Source: Vitis vinifera
Taxonomy: Eukaryota > Streptophyta > Magnoliopsida > Vitales > Vitaceae
Direction of reading: 5' to 3'
NCBI RefSeq assembly: GCF_030704535.1
Contig: NC_081815.1
Location: 2,309,001 to 2,373,000, forward strand
DNA length: 64,000 bases
Shown here: positions 1 to 11,827 of the stretch, in pieces
How the letters are laid out: the number at the start of each line of letters is the position of its first letter
Numbering within the stretch: the stretch's first letter is position 1
Notes under the pieces: generated by a model
Database searches by the model: none
The model's input: only the letters and a program-made list of their open reading frames with translations
Told to the model about the DNA's origin: nothing
Translations under genes and position numbers: made by a program

Positions 1-3000
1 TGGCGAAAAATATACCGAACATTAATGTTTATAGTCCTTATGATTGGTTCTGAGTGCCTATGGGATTATAAAATTGATGTTTCATTGGGTGCCATCTTCT
101 TAAAACCCTTTAATTTTGATCACACTATCATTAATGTCTCAAAACTGGTGATACTGCAAAAGGTCACAATAGTAGAAAAAGATGCCAGTAAACATCACAA
201 GGTAAGCCATATTCGTTAAGTATGAAACAGTCTCCCCTTTTCTTTTTCCGGGGGCATCATGACTTCTTCTGTGGACCCCTGATGTAAAATTGGATAATGG
301 AACACACTATATTGTCAAAACTTGCTGAGGTATTCCAAACTCTACTGAATTGACCTGTAGCAAATGCCCAAAAATATATGTTGGAACTTGGAAGGAACAA
401 AATTTGAAGTAAAAGAAGCTCAAAATGCACACATGTTATGAGGGGGAACAGGATGCAGGGGCCCTTTTATGAAGGGGAAAAAGGGTGGTGGGTGTATTAT
501 TGGTGTTTGTTCCTAGAAATGACAATTGGTTCAGCATGGACCTACCAAAAATTGTTGCTCCATTAATGTGACTTTGTAACCCAATTTTTATGCATGCTGA
601 TAAAGCTGGGTCGCTTTACTATTAATTAGCAGGAATACGAGGATCATGTGTTGTTCAGCCATGTTTGTGCAGTGTCAAATACCGTATACATGCATCACAC
701 ATGGAATTTTCAATTCAATATACTAGTGGGGACTCCCAGCAATACTAATATCATGTTCATCAAAACCCACTCTTGTATTGAAATTCACTTCAAAAAGCTC
801 ATTAATAATTATGAATATAAACCCATAAAGCATCTTTAAAAAACTTGTATATTTTAGAATATTTTTCTTTGCAAAATGGGTAGAAGGATGTCATAAAATA
901 TTATGTGGGTGCTGCTAAATGTACCCTAGAAAGTGTTGGGACTGGGATATTTGATGTATTTATATATGTATATAGTGGCAGAATATTACTGAGAATTTAG
1001 TATGATGATAAACTGGAAGTATCCCTTTTATGCAATTCAAGAAATTAAAGGAAAAAAACAAATAAAAAAAATGAATACCAGGGTATTATTTGGGGCATAT
1101 GTGGTGAATCAAGAAAAAAATACATGTGGGTTCCATTGCAAGGCAGTCAAGAGTCAACTCATTGGATAATCACAAGAAATTTGATTCCTTGGGACAAAAG
1201 TAGAAATCTGAAATATGATATATTTGTATACATATCCAAGGAAGCCATACAAAATTTAATGGAGATCCAAGTATGAATTTGAGGCTGGGTTGCAATATTT
1301 TGAAATAAAAATGTAGAATATATTCTTGAGAGGGCATGATATTAATTGGATTTAGTGAGTTAAACACAGGGAAGAGAAAAGATAAGAGACAAATGAGGAA
1401 TGATGACCATCTGGTTCTACAAACATATCACTGGACATCCATCATCATTGATTCTTGACCGCCCAAAAGAATGCAATAAACGTGAATGCACACCATCATC
1501 TTAGATCAAGTTGCTTTTGGGGGGGAGTGTGAAGATTTTCATGGTGGGGTCAGATAATGGTGGGGGTGGGTCAAGTCTGATTGAACAGAGGGTGTGGAGT
1601 GAAGCACATTAGACAAACCCCATGAATTGGAAAGACACAAAACCCTAGAACAGCATGTTATGTACATAAATAATACATCCAAAAAGAATGACAATTGTTT
1701 TGTTTTTCTTAGGCTTTTTTTTTAAGATGGGCTAATTTATTGGGTGCTTCTGCTTGAAGTTTTGTAGATTTTTTTTTTTCTATATTTTTTATTTTTGGGT
1801 ATTGTTTATAGGTGATTTTTATAAGGTCTAATTACAAGGGGAGTGGTGGTGGTCCATCAAGTATACTGCTCATTTGCCTTGCATATCAAGCAACCTCCTG
1901 TAACTCATCTCTCTCTTTCTCTCTCTCTCTCTCTCCTTCTCTGCAACATTCATGGCTTGAGAATCATGATCAGCACTCCAGCTCAAAACCCATGTGAGTT
2001 CTTATCATCTTTTCTTCTCCATGTTTCCATTTTTCACAAATTCTTCCACTCCCTCTTCTCACAGGTGAAGAAGTTTATATATGAAAAAGTAGAAGCCAAG
2101 CATCTGCCTCTCTCTCCATTTAGGCTTGAGCAAAAGTTTTGGCTGCAACAAATACAAACTGTTTCTAATGAGAATCTGTTATTCAAAAATAATGTAATTT
2201 TCTTTGATTTCGTCTTTACTACTCAAAACTTTACTGTCACTGCTTGAAGTTGATATTTGGTCTTCACAAAAATTCTGGCTTTGAACTTTCATTGGTTTTG
2301 ATATCATCCTTTTCTGCATCAAATAAAATACATATATTTGTGTTTTTTTTCATCAGAAGGAATAGATTAGAGTATAATAGAGATGGGGTTTGGTTGCTGT
2401 GCTTTTGAATGTGTGCCCTTAGTAACAGCTGTGAAGGCCGTTGCTTGCTTTTGCTTTAGTAGTCAAGGCTCAAAACAAAGGTGTGGGATGGCTTGAGCTA
2501 GCTTTAGAACAACCAACCGGGGTTTTCTTTCTCTTTCTTTCTATCCTCTTCTCTCTCTCTCTCTCTCTCTCTCAAAAATCCGCCTACATACTCTACTCAA
2601 ATTAGCAAGGACTTAAAGGTGATATGTAGGTATGAGAAACCTTTTCCTTTTTCTCACTGGCTTCAGTTAAAGTAGAGGGAATTCTGATGTTTTCCATGGT
2701 TAAAGTGAGTTTATAGCTCGATCCCACAGTGACAGTTTCTTCTTTTAATTCCTCTCTTCCTCCTCTCCTCAATCCCTTTTCTCTCCCCCTCCTATTCTCA
2801 CCAGTTTTCCTTTGGTTTTGGTTGTGTTTCTCACTTGGGTTTCCTAGGTTTTCTTGTTTTATTTAGATTGAACTAGGCTGGTAGAAGATATACACAAGGT
2901 TGTTTATCAGCTTGTTTTTATTGCCACTCCATTTATTTTCAGTTTCCCTTTTGTTGTTTTCTTGTTCTTTTGTTTTTCACAGAATCTTCGGCAACTTTGT

Positions 3001-3330
3001 TGCTGTTGTTGCCTTGATAAATGTCCGAAAATCACAATTCCAACAACTGTTTATATATAGTTTTTCCTTTTGTGATTTGGATTTTCAGGGTTTTAAAGCT
3101 CACGCTAACATACCCATCAATTTGTTTTTCTTTTTATAGTCCACGGAACATCAGATCTCAATCAAACTTATGAGAAGGGTATTACTTTAAACCGAAGTTC
3201 CCAACTGTAGAGAGTTTTTTGGGACATGAATAGTGGTTTGTTGTATAAAGATGAGAATTTTGTAGAAGATTTTCGGTCAAGTTGAGAGAACTAAGAAAAG
3301 TCTCTCCTCTACGTACAAGTTGGAAGAACA
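1..3330. other. Upstream region of the NAC gene, no other gene seen
   Basis: No reading frame here has domain character or splice structure. The stretch contains CT-rich tracts at about 1908-1936 and 2550-2573 and long pyrimidine runs at 2750-2830. Such tracts are common in plant promoters and 5' leaders. The last few hundred bases are probably leader or leader intron of the NAC gene starting at 3331, because they carry several short upstream ORFs. The transcription start cannot be fixed by eye. Confidence 0.5.
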
Positions 3331-6300
3331 ATGAATAAGACTCACTTGGGCTCCATCAGCAGCTCTGATCTCATTGATGCCAAGCTTGAAGAGCATCAGA
3401 TGTGTGGATCCAAGCAGTGCCCCGGTTGCGGACACAAGCTCGAAACAAAGCCGGTGGGTATAATTTCATCATATTCTTCCCTTCAGCTACAAGATTCTCA
3501 TAGAAAAAATAAAGAATCCATTCATCCGACTTTGCTGGTTTTTTTCTGAACAAAAACCATATTTGAATCCTTCATTTTTACCCGATTTTGATTTTCGGAT
3601 GGGGTTTTCAGGACTGGTTAGGTCTACCAGCTGGAGTGAAATTTGATCCAACAGACCAAGAACTGATAGAGCACCTTGAAGCAAAGGTAGAAGCCAAGGA
3701 CATGAAATCTCACCCTTTGATAGATGAATTCATCCCTACCATTGAAGGAGAAGATGGGATATGCTATACTCATCCTGAAAAGCTTCCAGGTACCAAATTA
3801 AATTTCCTTTTTTTTAAACATTATTCAATGTAAAATTTTATTGTATTCTCATCATTTCTAGGGTTTGTTATGACTTTCCAAGAATCCCATTGTCTTTCAG
3901 TTTGTTGCACCTAAGTTAACCTAACTTTGATTTTGGCAATGCTTCATTTTTATTTCTTTTTTCCTACAGGAGTTACAAGAGATGGTTTGAGCAGGCATTT
4001 CTTCCATAGACCTTCCAAAGCCTACACTACTGGAACAAGAAAGAGAAGGAAAATTCAAACCGAATGCGATTTGCAAGGCGGAGAAACCCGGTGGCATAAA
4101 ACCGGCAAGACCAGGCCGGTGATGGTGAATGGCAAACAGAAAGGGTGCAAGAAAATTCTAGTCCTCTATACGAATTTTGGGAAAAACAGAAAACCTGAAA
4201 AGACCAACTGGGTCATGCACCAGTACCACCTGGGGCAGCTTGAGGAAGAGAAAGAGGGTGAGCTTGTGGTCTCAAAGATATTCTATCAGACGCAACCAAG
4301 GCAATGTAATTGGTCCGACCGCAGTGCAACCACTGGTGAAGGAAACAGTGAGCCTAATAGCCGTCGAGATAGTGGTAGCGGGAGCTGTTCTTCCAAGGAA
4401 GTAATTCCCCAGAGAGATGAACTGTCTGGAGCTGGGGTTGGTGCTGCAATATCAAGTTACAGTCCTTTGGATATTCAGCAGTTGAAATCTGATCATTTTA
4501 GTTTTGCCCCATTCAGGAAAAGCTTTGATGAGGTACTTTTCTTCATCCAATATTAATCAATCTTTTCATTATCTAAACCTTCCATTTATTTTCTTCCATG
4601 TTCAAACATTTACTGATGACTAAGAAACAAAGAGAGAAACCAACAACTGCATTGACCTTGAAACATGAAGTTTGATTAATTATCAATACATGCTTTAGTT
4701 TAAACAAAATTTAAAAAATAAATAAATAAACAAATAAAAGGGTTTTTGCTTATAGGATTTACCATCAACATGAACAATAGTTTAATTGTATCATTTGATA
4801 AAGAAAAAAAAATAGTAAAGAGAAAGAACAGTGACAAAAGCTTTATCTAGGGTTGCTTTTTCTCATTCCAATTGCTTGCACAAACAGCATGAAAAACTCT
4901 AGGGACCTCACTTGATTATCCCCATCATCTAACCAAAGATAAAGAAAGAATAAATGAGAAGAAAATACCCAAAAAAAGAAAGTTATGAAAAAGGAAAAAA
5001 AATAGAAGAAAAAGAGTGTGAAAATGGACTGGCTAGCAAACTCATTCATGGGTGCGTGTCTTGGTGTTGTGTTGTGTTGTTTGTTGCAGGTGGGCATTGG
5101 AGAGGCTTCAACGGCAAGGGAGGCCCCAGCATCTGGAACATGCGAAGAGCATGAGATCCACGACCACCAGAGGCCACACCACGTGACCCATGACCCCCAA
5201 CCCCAACCCCAACACCACCACCACCATCACCACCATCCACATCATCAACTCGCCACTGCTGCCTTCCACATCACCAGGCCTTCACATTCCATCTCCGCCA
5301 TCATCTCTCCCCCACCCCTCCATCACACCTCCATTATTCTTGATGAAGACTCCTACCATGTCTCTAGAATAATGCTCCAAAATGAAAATTTTCAGGTAAT
5401 AATGCACCCTCACATGTATTTTTCTTATTCGGCCTGCTTTTCTGACAGATAAAATGTCGTTACGTTAATTTGTCAAACAAAATCAATAATGTTATCTTGC
5501 TTTTTTTCGATAAAATGTCGTTTTGTTATTTTTTTTCAAATAAAATTAAAAGTACTTATGTATATCTGTATCTGTCGGACATATTCAAATATATATTTAA
5601 ATATATATATATATATAAACCAAGTTGCATAAAAGTGCAACTCGGGTGTACAGTGACTGAGTTTGAGACACGACCCAGTAACTCATTGATGGTTTTTGGT
5701 GTCTGTTAAATTGCAGGCAAACAACTGTCATTTCACTTGCCAATCTAATAGTTGTAGACATGATCATTTACATGGGTATTTTGTTGTTTTTCTTAAATGG
5801 ATTCTGAGCAGCAGCATCACCAGCAGCCGCAGCAGCAACATCATAAACTAGGGGGGAGGTCTGCATCTGGCTTGGAGGAACTCATAATGGGCTGCACTTC
5901 AACTGATATCAAAGAAGTAAGTATGAACTTTTTGACTCTGAAATCCATGAGCCATGTATGCCATGACACCAACCAAAGAATATGTAGGCAACTAAAATAA
6001 AAAAAGAGAGAAAAAGATAGAAATCAATATCTTTATTAGTAATTATTCTAAACTAAAGATGAGAAACTAGAAGCCTTTTTCTTTTTCTCTTTATCTCTTT
6101 TTCTCTTTTTCATTTCCATGTTTAGGCGGTTTTTAAGATTATTTCATGTCATCTTATATCATATGCAACTTCAAAAATTAAAGAGAAAAAAGAGGAAGAC
6201 TAGATCTCTAGCATGAGTAGACTCTCGAAGAATTTATCTTTAAAATTAATTAGCTAATGTGAAATGAGAAGCTGATATTGTGGAAATATTGATCAAGAAA

Positions 6301-6934
6301 CAAGGATCTCCCTTTAGGTTTCTTTTGAACAACAAAGGGAAGTGACTAACTGAAGCTGAAACTTTTCTCTTGAGCCTGATTTTCATTTTGAATTTGCTGT
6401 GGAAGTAGTGAATGAGAGTTTGGAAATGACCAGAAAACTTTTTCCACGTGTGGTTTTGGAGGCACGGGATACAAGAATCAATCAACATAGATACAATATA
6501 AAATGGAGGGTTTCATGACTTTATTACACCTCTTTTCCTTAACACAGAAAACAAAGGCGATGTGACCACCCATTAACATTGTAGTAATCAAGGAAATTGA
6601 GAAAAAATGGTGGAAGGAGTTAATTAAGGGTTTTATTTGTGGCCTGACATGAAGAAAAAACCCACCACAAGAAGACAATTTGAGGAAGAAAAAAATGACA
6701 GAAGGAGGAAGCTTCCTGCTTAATTTATTGTTTTTTTTAATATATGATAAGCTTTTTGTACCCTAAATTAACCTAATGTACAGATGCATGCTTGTATTTG
6801 TTTATTAATTTAGTTTTTTTCCTTTTTGGGGGTGGGAGTTGCAGGAGTCATCCATCACAAACCCACAGGAAGCAGACTGGTTGAAGTACTCTCCCTTCTG
6901 GCCTGACCCTGACAACCCGGATCATCATGGGTAG
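3331..6934 (+). CDS. NAC075: NAC domain transcription factor, NAC075 clade
   Basis: A DNA-binding transcription factor acting in the nucleus. The NAC075/SND2 group is tied to secondary cell wall, vascular and flowering-time control in Arabidopsis. Six coding exons join in phase: 3331-3453, 3612-3789, 3970-4532, 5090-5395, 5809-5916 and 6845-6934, giving 455 residues, close to the Arabidopsis protein. Residues 1-41 carry a Cys-rich head ([11 protein letters not shown]) typical of this clade. The NAC domain spans about 45-208 and includes [40 protein letters not shown] and [13 protein letters not shown]. The C-terminal half has a His-rich stretch (about 319-345), a Gln/His run around 391-400, and conserved tails [14 protein letters not shown] and [11 protein letters not shown]. 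The start fits because the next conserved residues match the clade from the first Met. The exon 5 acceptor is a NAGNAG and could begin at 5809 or 5812. Family assignment is sound; orthology rests on remembered sequence. Confidence 0.93.
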
Positions 6935-7777
6935 AAGCAAAAAAAAATAAAAATAAAAATAAAGGAGAATAAACAAAATACTCTCGGAGACAACATCATT
7001 ATCATCATCATTAGTACTTGAAGTCTTCCTGAAGTTCTTTTCAAGACGAGTCCAAGAACCCCCAACCATGGTTTGCTTTTATTGTTTCCCTTTCTTTTTA
7101 CTTGGGGGCCTGGCTAGAAGGTGTCTGATGGCTCAACTGAACTAACTGTGCAACAGTCCATGCTGGAATGTTGGAAAGAGAGAGAGAGAACAAAAGGAAA
7201 AAGAAAGAAAACCAAAGAAAAGAAAAGAAACCAAGAAAGGCTGCTGCTCTACTGACAATAGAAGGAGAACCAAAGACCCAAAGCAAATCCCATCCCACCA
7301 TGAAAATCATCACCATTATCATTACAGTATCATCTTTATATATGCCTATTCTTATTATTTATTTATTTGTAGTTGTTTGTATAATTTCTTCTTCTTCTTC
7401 TTTTTCTTTTTAAAGAAAATACCAAAGGGGTTGTGCAAATTTCGACAGGATCATTGTTAATTGTGTTGTGTTTAAACACTTTCCTAGTAGATTACTATAT
7501 GAATATTGGGGTTCATATGATTTCCCTTTACAGAAAATAAAGATGTGTTTCGATATTATTGGCGTCTTTGTTGCCTCCCTTTCCAAACATGGCTTAGCCT
7601 TGCTATTATTACAAACAAAGCATGTCTCAATGGATGTTGAAGAGTACAAGAGTGCCTCACACTTTACCTGCTTTGATATCAATAGGTCTTGTCACATTCC
7701 TAAACCAAATTTTCACATCACTATGATTACTACTTTAGAGCCCTAATATCATATTGTTCTCAAAAGATAACACAATT

Positions 7778-7782
<5 letters not shown>

Positions 7783-7851
<69 letters not shown>
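7783..7851. repeat. Compound CT then AT microsatellite
   Basis: A pure CT dinucleotide run of about 28 bases at 7783-7810 passes directly into a pure AT run of about 40 bases ending near 7851. Pure runs of this length usually vary in length between individuals. Confidence 0.95.
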
Positions 7852-7854
<3 letters not shown>

Positions 7855-8370
7855 GCACTCTTATTACCATATTAATGGAGATAAATTTGAGTTACATTAT
7901 TAAGAAAAAACTGAATCATTTGATTGTGAATGCCCTTCTTTCCTTAAGCAATTGTCAGTGAGAGCTCCATCAGTACCTGTACTACAGCTGTTTGATGAAT
8001 TATTTCCAAACTTTGCCATAAAAGTAGAACTTCATTAAGGGAATGGGATACTGCAGCAAGGATAAAGGTTAATATACATTATCTGAACTTCATTCCATGC
8101 CCAGGGTGTTGATTGGGTTCTTTAATTAGGTATTACTAGAAAGAAAGAAAAAAGGAGCAAATGAGGAGGTGGGATTAGGTTAATGGTTCCGGAAATTTAG
8201 AATCCCCATACAGTAGTAACAGAAGTCACATTTTATATCACTCCCTTTGTTTTCTGTTACTTGAGAGAAAGAGGGAGAGAGAGCTCTTTATAGCTTTATT
8301 CTATTCCAGATTCGAGCCTTTTCATCAGCAACATTACATAGTAGAGAATAGAGATGTGCTTAACTCATCA

Positions 8371-8399
8371 AAGAAAGAAAGAAAGAAAGAAAGAAAGAG
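8371..8399. repeat. GAAA tetranucleotide microsatellite
   Basis: About seven consecutive GAAA units followed by a less regular purine tract to about 8412. It has no visible relation to a gene. Confidence 0.9.
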
Positions 8400-11300
8400 A
8401 AAGAAAGAGAGAGTAACGTGCATGCCATCTTTTCTTTTATGGGACGTGCATGAAATAAAGCAAAAATCAACATGGAACTGATCAGGCAACTTCATAGTAG
8501 TTTCTCTAGGGAATAAAGACAGACCAAGGAATGAGAGGACAAGAATAAACTTTAACTTAGAAATTACCGATGTCTCCTACCTCCCCCCATCACAATCTTC
8601 TTCCATATTTATACATGCCATTAACAATATGGATTTCTTACTACTAATTCATAATTACTCATCTGCTAAGACCCCATTATTTCTCGCACACGACATGAGT
8701 AAAAGGCCGTAAAGCAGAAGTTATTAACAAAGCATGATGATTAATCAAATTTTCGGTATCATGCATAGCTCTTAATCAGCATGCATGAAATTTTGTAATG
8801 ATTCAGTTTGGTTTATTCCAGCAGACACATTCAAAGAGCAAGTATCCATCACATACCAATCTTTTTCCTATAACCCCCCATTCATGACTCAAATGCGAAG
8901 TTTCTCTTAAAAGTGTATTTTAAAAAAAAGCCATACATCTTTAGTTTGTTTTCCAAAAGATCTTTTCGGTGCAAAAGATGGCTGTACTGTTTTGCATTTC
9001 ACTTTATGATGCTCGTATCAAATCTTTCTCCCACAGGTGATTTCAAGAACTTTGTCTTTGTGTTCTAAACTAAGATCCATTCATGCTCTCCAAAAATTAA
9101 CTTGAAAACAACAACCAAGACATTAATTAGGAGAATGCTTGCTTAATGTAATGAAATGTATTGAAAGTTTAGGCCAACACTGTGTTTGTACAATTACAAC
9201 CCAAAGGAAAGAGAATTAACTCTGCCACTTTTGGAAAATGAGTATTGTGAAGGTTTTGTCATATGTAGATAAAATTTCTTGGATGCTGAGGTTCCTGGAA
9301 TGTTCCTATTGATTATAACATCACTAAATCTCTAAACTTTTTGTATTATCTTTGAATATTTCTGCATATGATATTGTATCAAATCCTCTTTCTCTTTGGA
9401 TTATGTACTGGTTTGATGTTAATTGGTCAACTGAACAATGATAATAATAGAAATGTAAGGGTGATATATGTCATTCAGTGAGGCGTTGAATTTAAGTTGA
9501 GACTGAGATTCTTTGGGTTACTTTTTGCTAATAAATGGAAAATCCAAAATGGAACGGCGGTGGTAATGTGGTGGTGGTGGGGAAGGAGATACATTTATAA
9601 TATTAAAAGAGCGAAAATAGAGTGGAAGGGGGTTGTGGGGGGGAAGGGCAAGTGTCTCTTTCCACATGCAATATGAAAAAGAATGACAAGTCTTGTTCAA
9701 CCTAAAAAGGTGATATTCAATTCTTTCACTTTATAGAAGATTTTGGATGCTTTTGGAGAGGGGGAAGTGTTAGCAGTGTTTTAGGGTTCCTCTGTGTGCA
9801 GATTTGGTCCCATAAAGAAGTTGCAGGAAGAATTGTTGATAGTGCAAGAAGGAATATCACAACATGTGTCCATACCCACCTTTTTTGGATTCTTCAACAA
9901 GAAGTGCCTCATCACCTTCCTCTCTTTTCAGGTACAAACCCACCACACCCATGCACACTGCCTCCTCCTCCAATGCTACAAAATCAATCTCACCTCCCCT
10001 CCATTGTACTTCATGGGTCCAGTTTGATTTTCATTTTTTAACATCAAGTCTTTGTAGTACAGGAGAGAGTGAGACCCAACATTTGCTATAGGCTATTTTA
10101 CTTTCCATTCAACATGGGTTCAGTCATCAGTGGGCTTCCCACATGCCCAAATGCAAAAAATGGAACCTTCGAATTTTTAATTATCTGTTTGGATTGGGTT
10201 TAGTCAAGTTACAGATAGGCAGTAGTACTGGTAGGTGGAAGCACTGATGGGTAGAAGCAGAGAGGATCCTACTCCACTAGGAGAGTTGGGGAGTAGTTGG
10301 AACTACTAGTTTTCTTACTTGGTTCAAGAACTCAGATTTCTTTGTTTACGCCATATCCTTAGGTTAATGCCTAACATTTGAAATATTCTAGAGAGAATTT
10401 TTAAGATATCAGATATGATTCGTGTTTAAAAAGGCTAGGCCATTTTTTTTTTTTTTTAGAAAGACAATGAAGTTAATAGGTTTGGTGGTTCCCATTTGGT
10501 TGAACTAAGCAAAAAAATGCGAGGAATAAGAAGGACAATGTGGAAGTGACCGTACAATGGACTACAAATGCAAGTTTAATATAATGTAATGGGAGTGGGT
10601 TAAAAAGGCAACAAAGAGGTGCGAAAGAGAATGATGGAATATAGAAGGAATGCCACTCTGGGTGTTGATACAATTTAATATGGCTCCCGGACATGGATAA
10701 GGATCAATCAACATAGTAATGGTATCAAACCATTAACAAAGTTAAAGTACCCGGATGAATTTGTTCATATATTTGGGAAGACTTGATTAGTCTATGCGTA
10801 TATTTATTCTACCATAAAAGTACACCAAACTTCTAAATTCTATAGATCCTGTTTAGCTCCAATGCAAATGGAGCGAACATTGTGATCAATTGGGTACATG
10901 CCAAGTGATCAGGTTGACCTAGAGGCAAATATGAGGCATACACATATAAGATCCATGGGCCCAAAGTCTTTAAGACAATAAATCAATTAAGAAAAATTGA
11001 AGTGAACAACTAGTCATTCAAAGAGACATAATGGGCTTCAGCTACTGGCAAATGTGAGAACCTGTTAAAATGGAATTTTTGGGGTTGTCAGTAGTCACCC
11101 TCAAGAACAAAATATAAAAGCAAATTCTATTTTAAAAAGGAAAAGAGGCTGCTTAATTCTTGACTAAAAAGGAAAGGAGTCGTAAATATGCATACTGCAA
11201 ACTAAGCCCATATGGACTAATTCCACAACTTCAAACTGCCAATAGGAGCAGTAAGAGGTAGCCTGCAAACTGACCTCGGATGACTGGCATCCGCTATCAC

Positions 11301-11827
11301 TGTTAGTGTTTGGCACCATTTGATCACACCAGCTATTAGGGCTGCACACTTAAAGACTCGAGAACATGTGCGGATGACCTAGCAATGGAAGGAACAAATT
11401 GGAACAACTGCTGTCAATTGCTTTCCTGCATCTCTGCTAGACCCATCTCTTGTCCCCAGTGTGGGACAAAGAAAATAGCATGCTCAACAACACTCACTCA
11501 AAAAATACTAGAATTTCTCAGAGTGGAAACCTTAAAGAGTGTGCCTCGTTGGTACAAAAGCCCCAGGCTTCATAAGCAGTAGACTGAAACAAATAAAAAC
11601 TGAAGCAAAGGTTATGTACAAGTAGAAATTGCAGATCACTCCTCACCCATCAATTCAGTGTTATATTTATACACAACATGGAAGAGCTCTTTAACTTTCT
11701 TTTTCTCTTTTCACCTTTTTTCTTCTCTGCTAAACACAATGATACCGAAAGCATGGGAAATTGATCATCCTTCTACAATTATTTCCATAATGCTTTTCTG
11801 TACAAACCACCATGAAGACCATGGGAC

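Larger units (their letters stand above)
6935..11827. other. Intergenic region without a recognisable gene
   Basis: About 4.9 kb between the convergent NAC and phosphatase genes. The ends probably hold their 3' UTRs. The short frames inside (for example around 9794-10091 and 11164-11349) lack domains, splice partners or coding character. A CT/TA compound microsatellite lies at 7783-7851 and a GAAA run at 8371-8399. I see no transposon ends here. Confidence 0.55.

Noticed and set aside
5470-5760. Coding use of the aaacaactgtcatttc region as NAC075 exon 5
   Set aside because: An acceptor at 5716 gives an open frame but replaces the conserved Gln-rich and [11 protein letters not shown] block with unrelated residues. 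The acceptor at 5808 or 5811 restores it.
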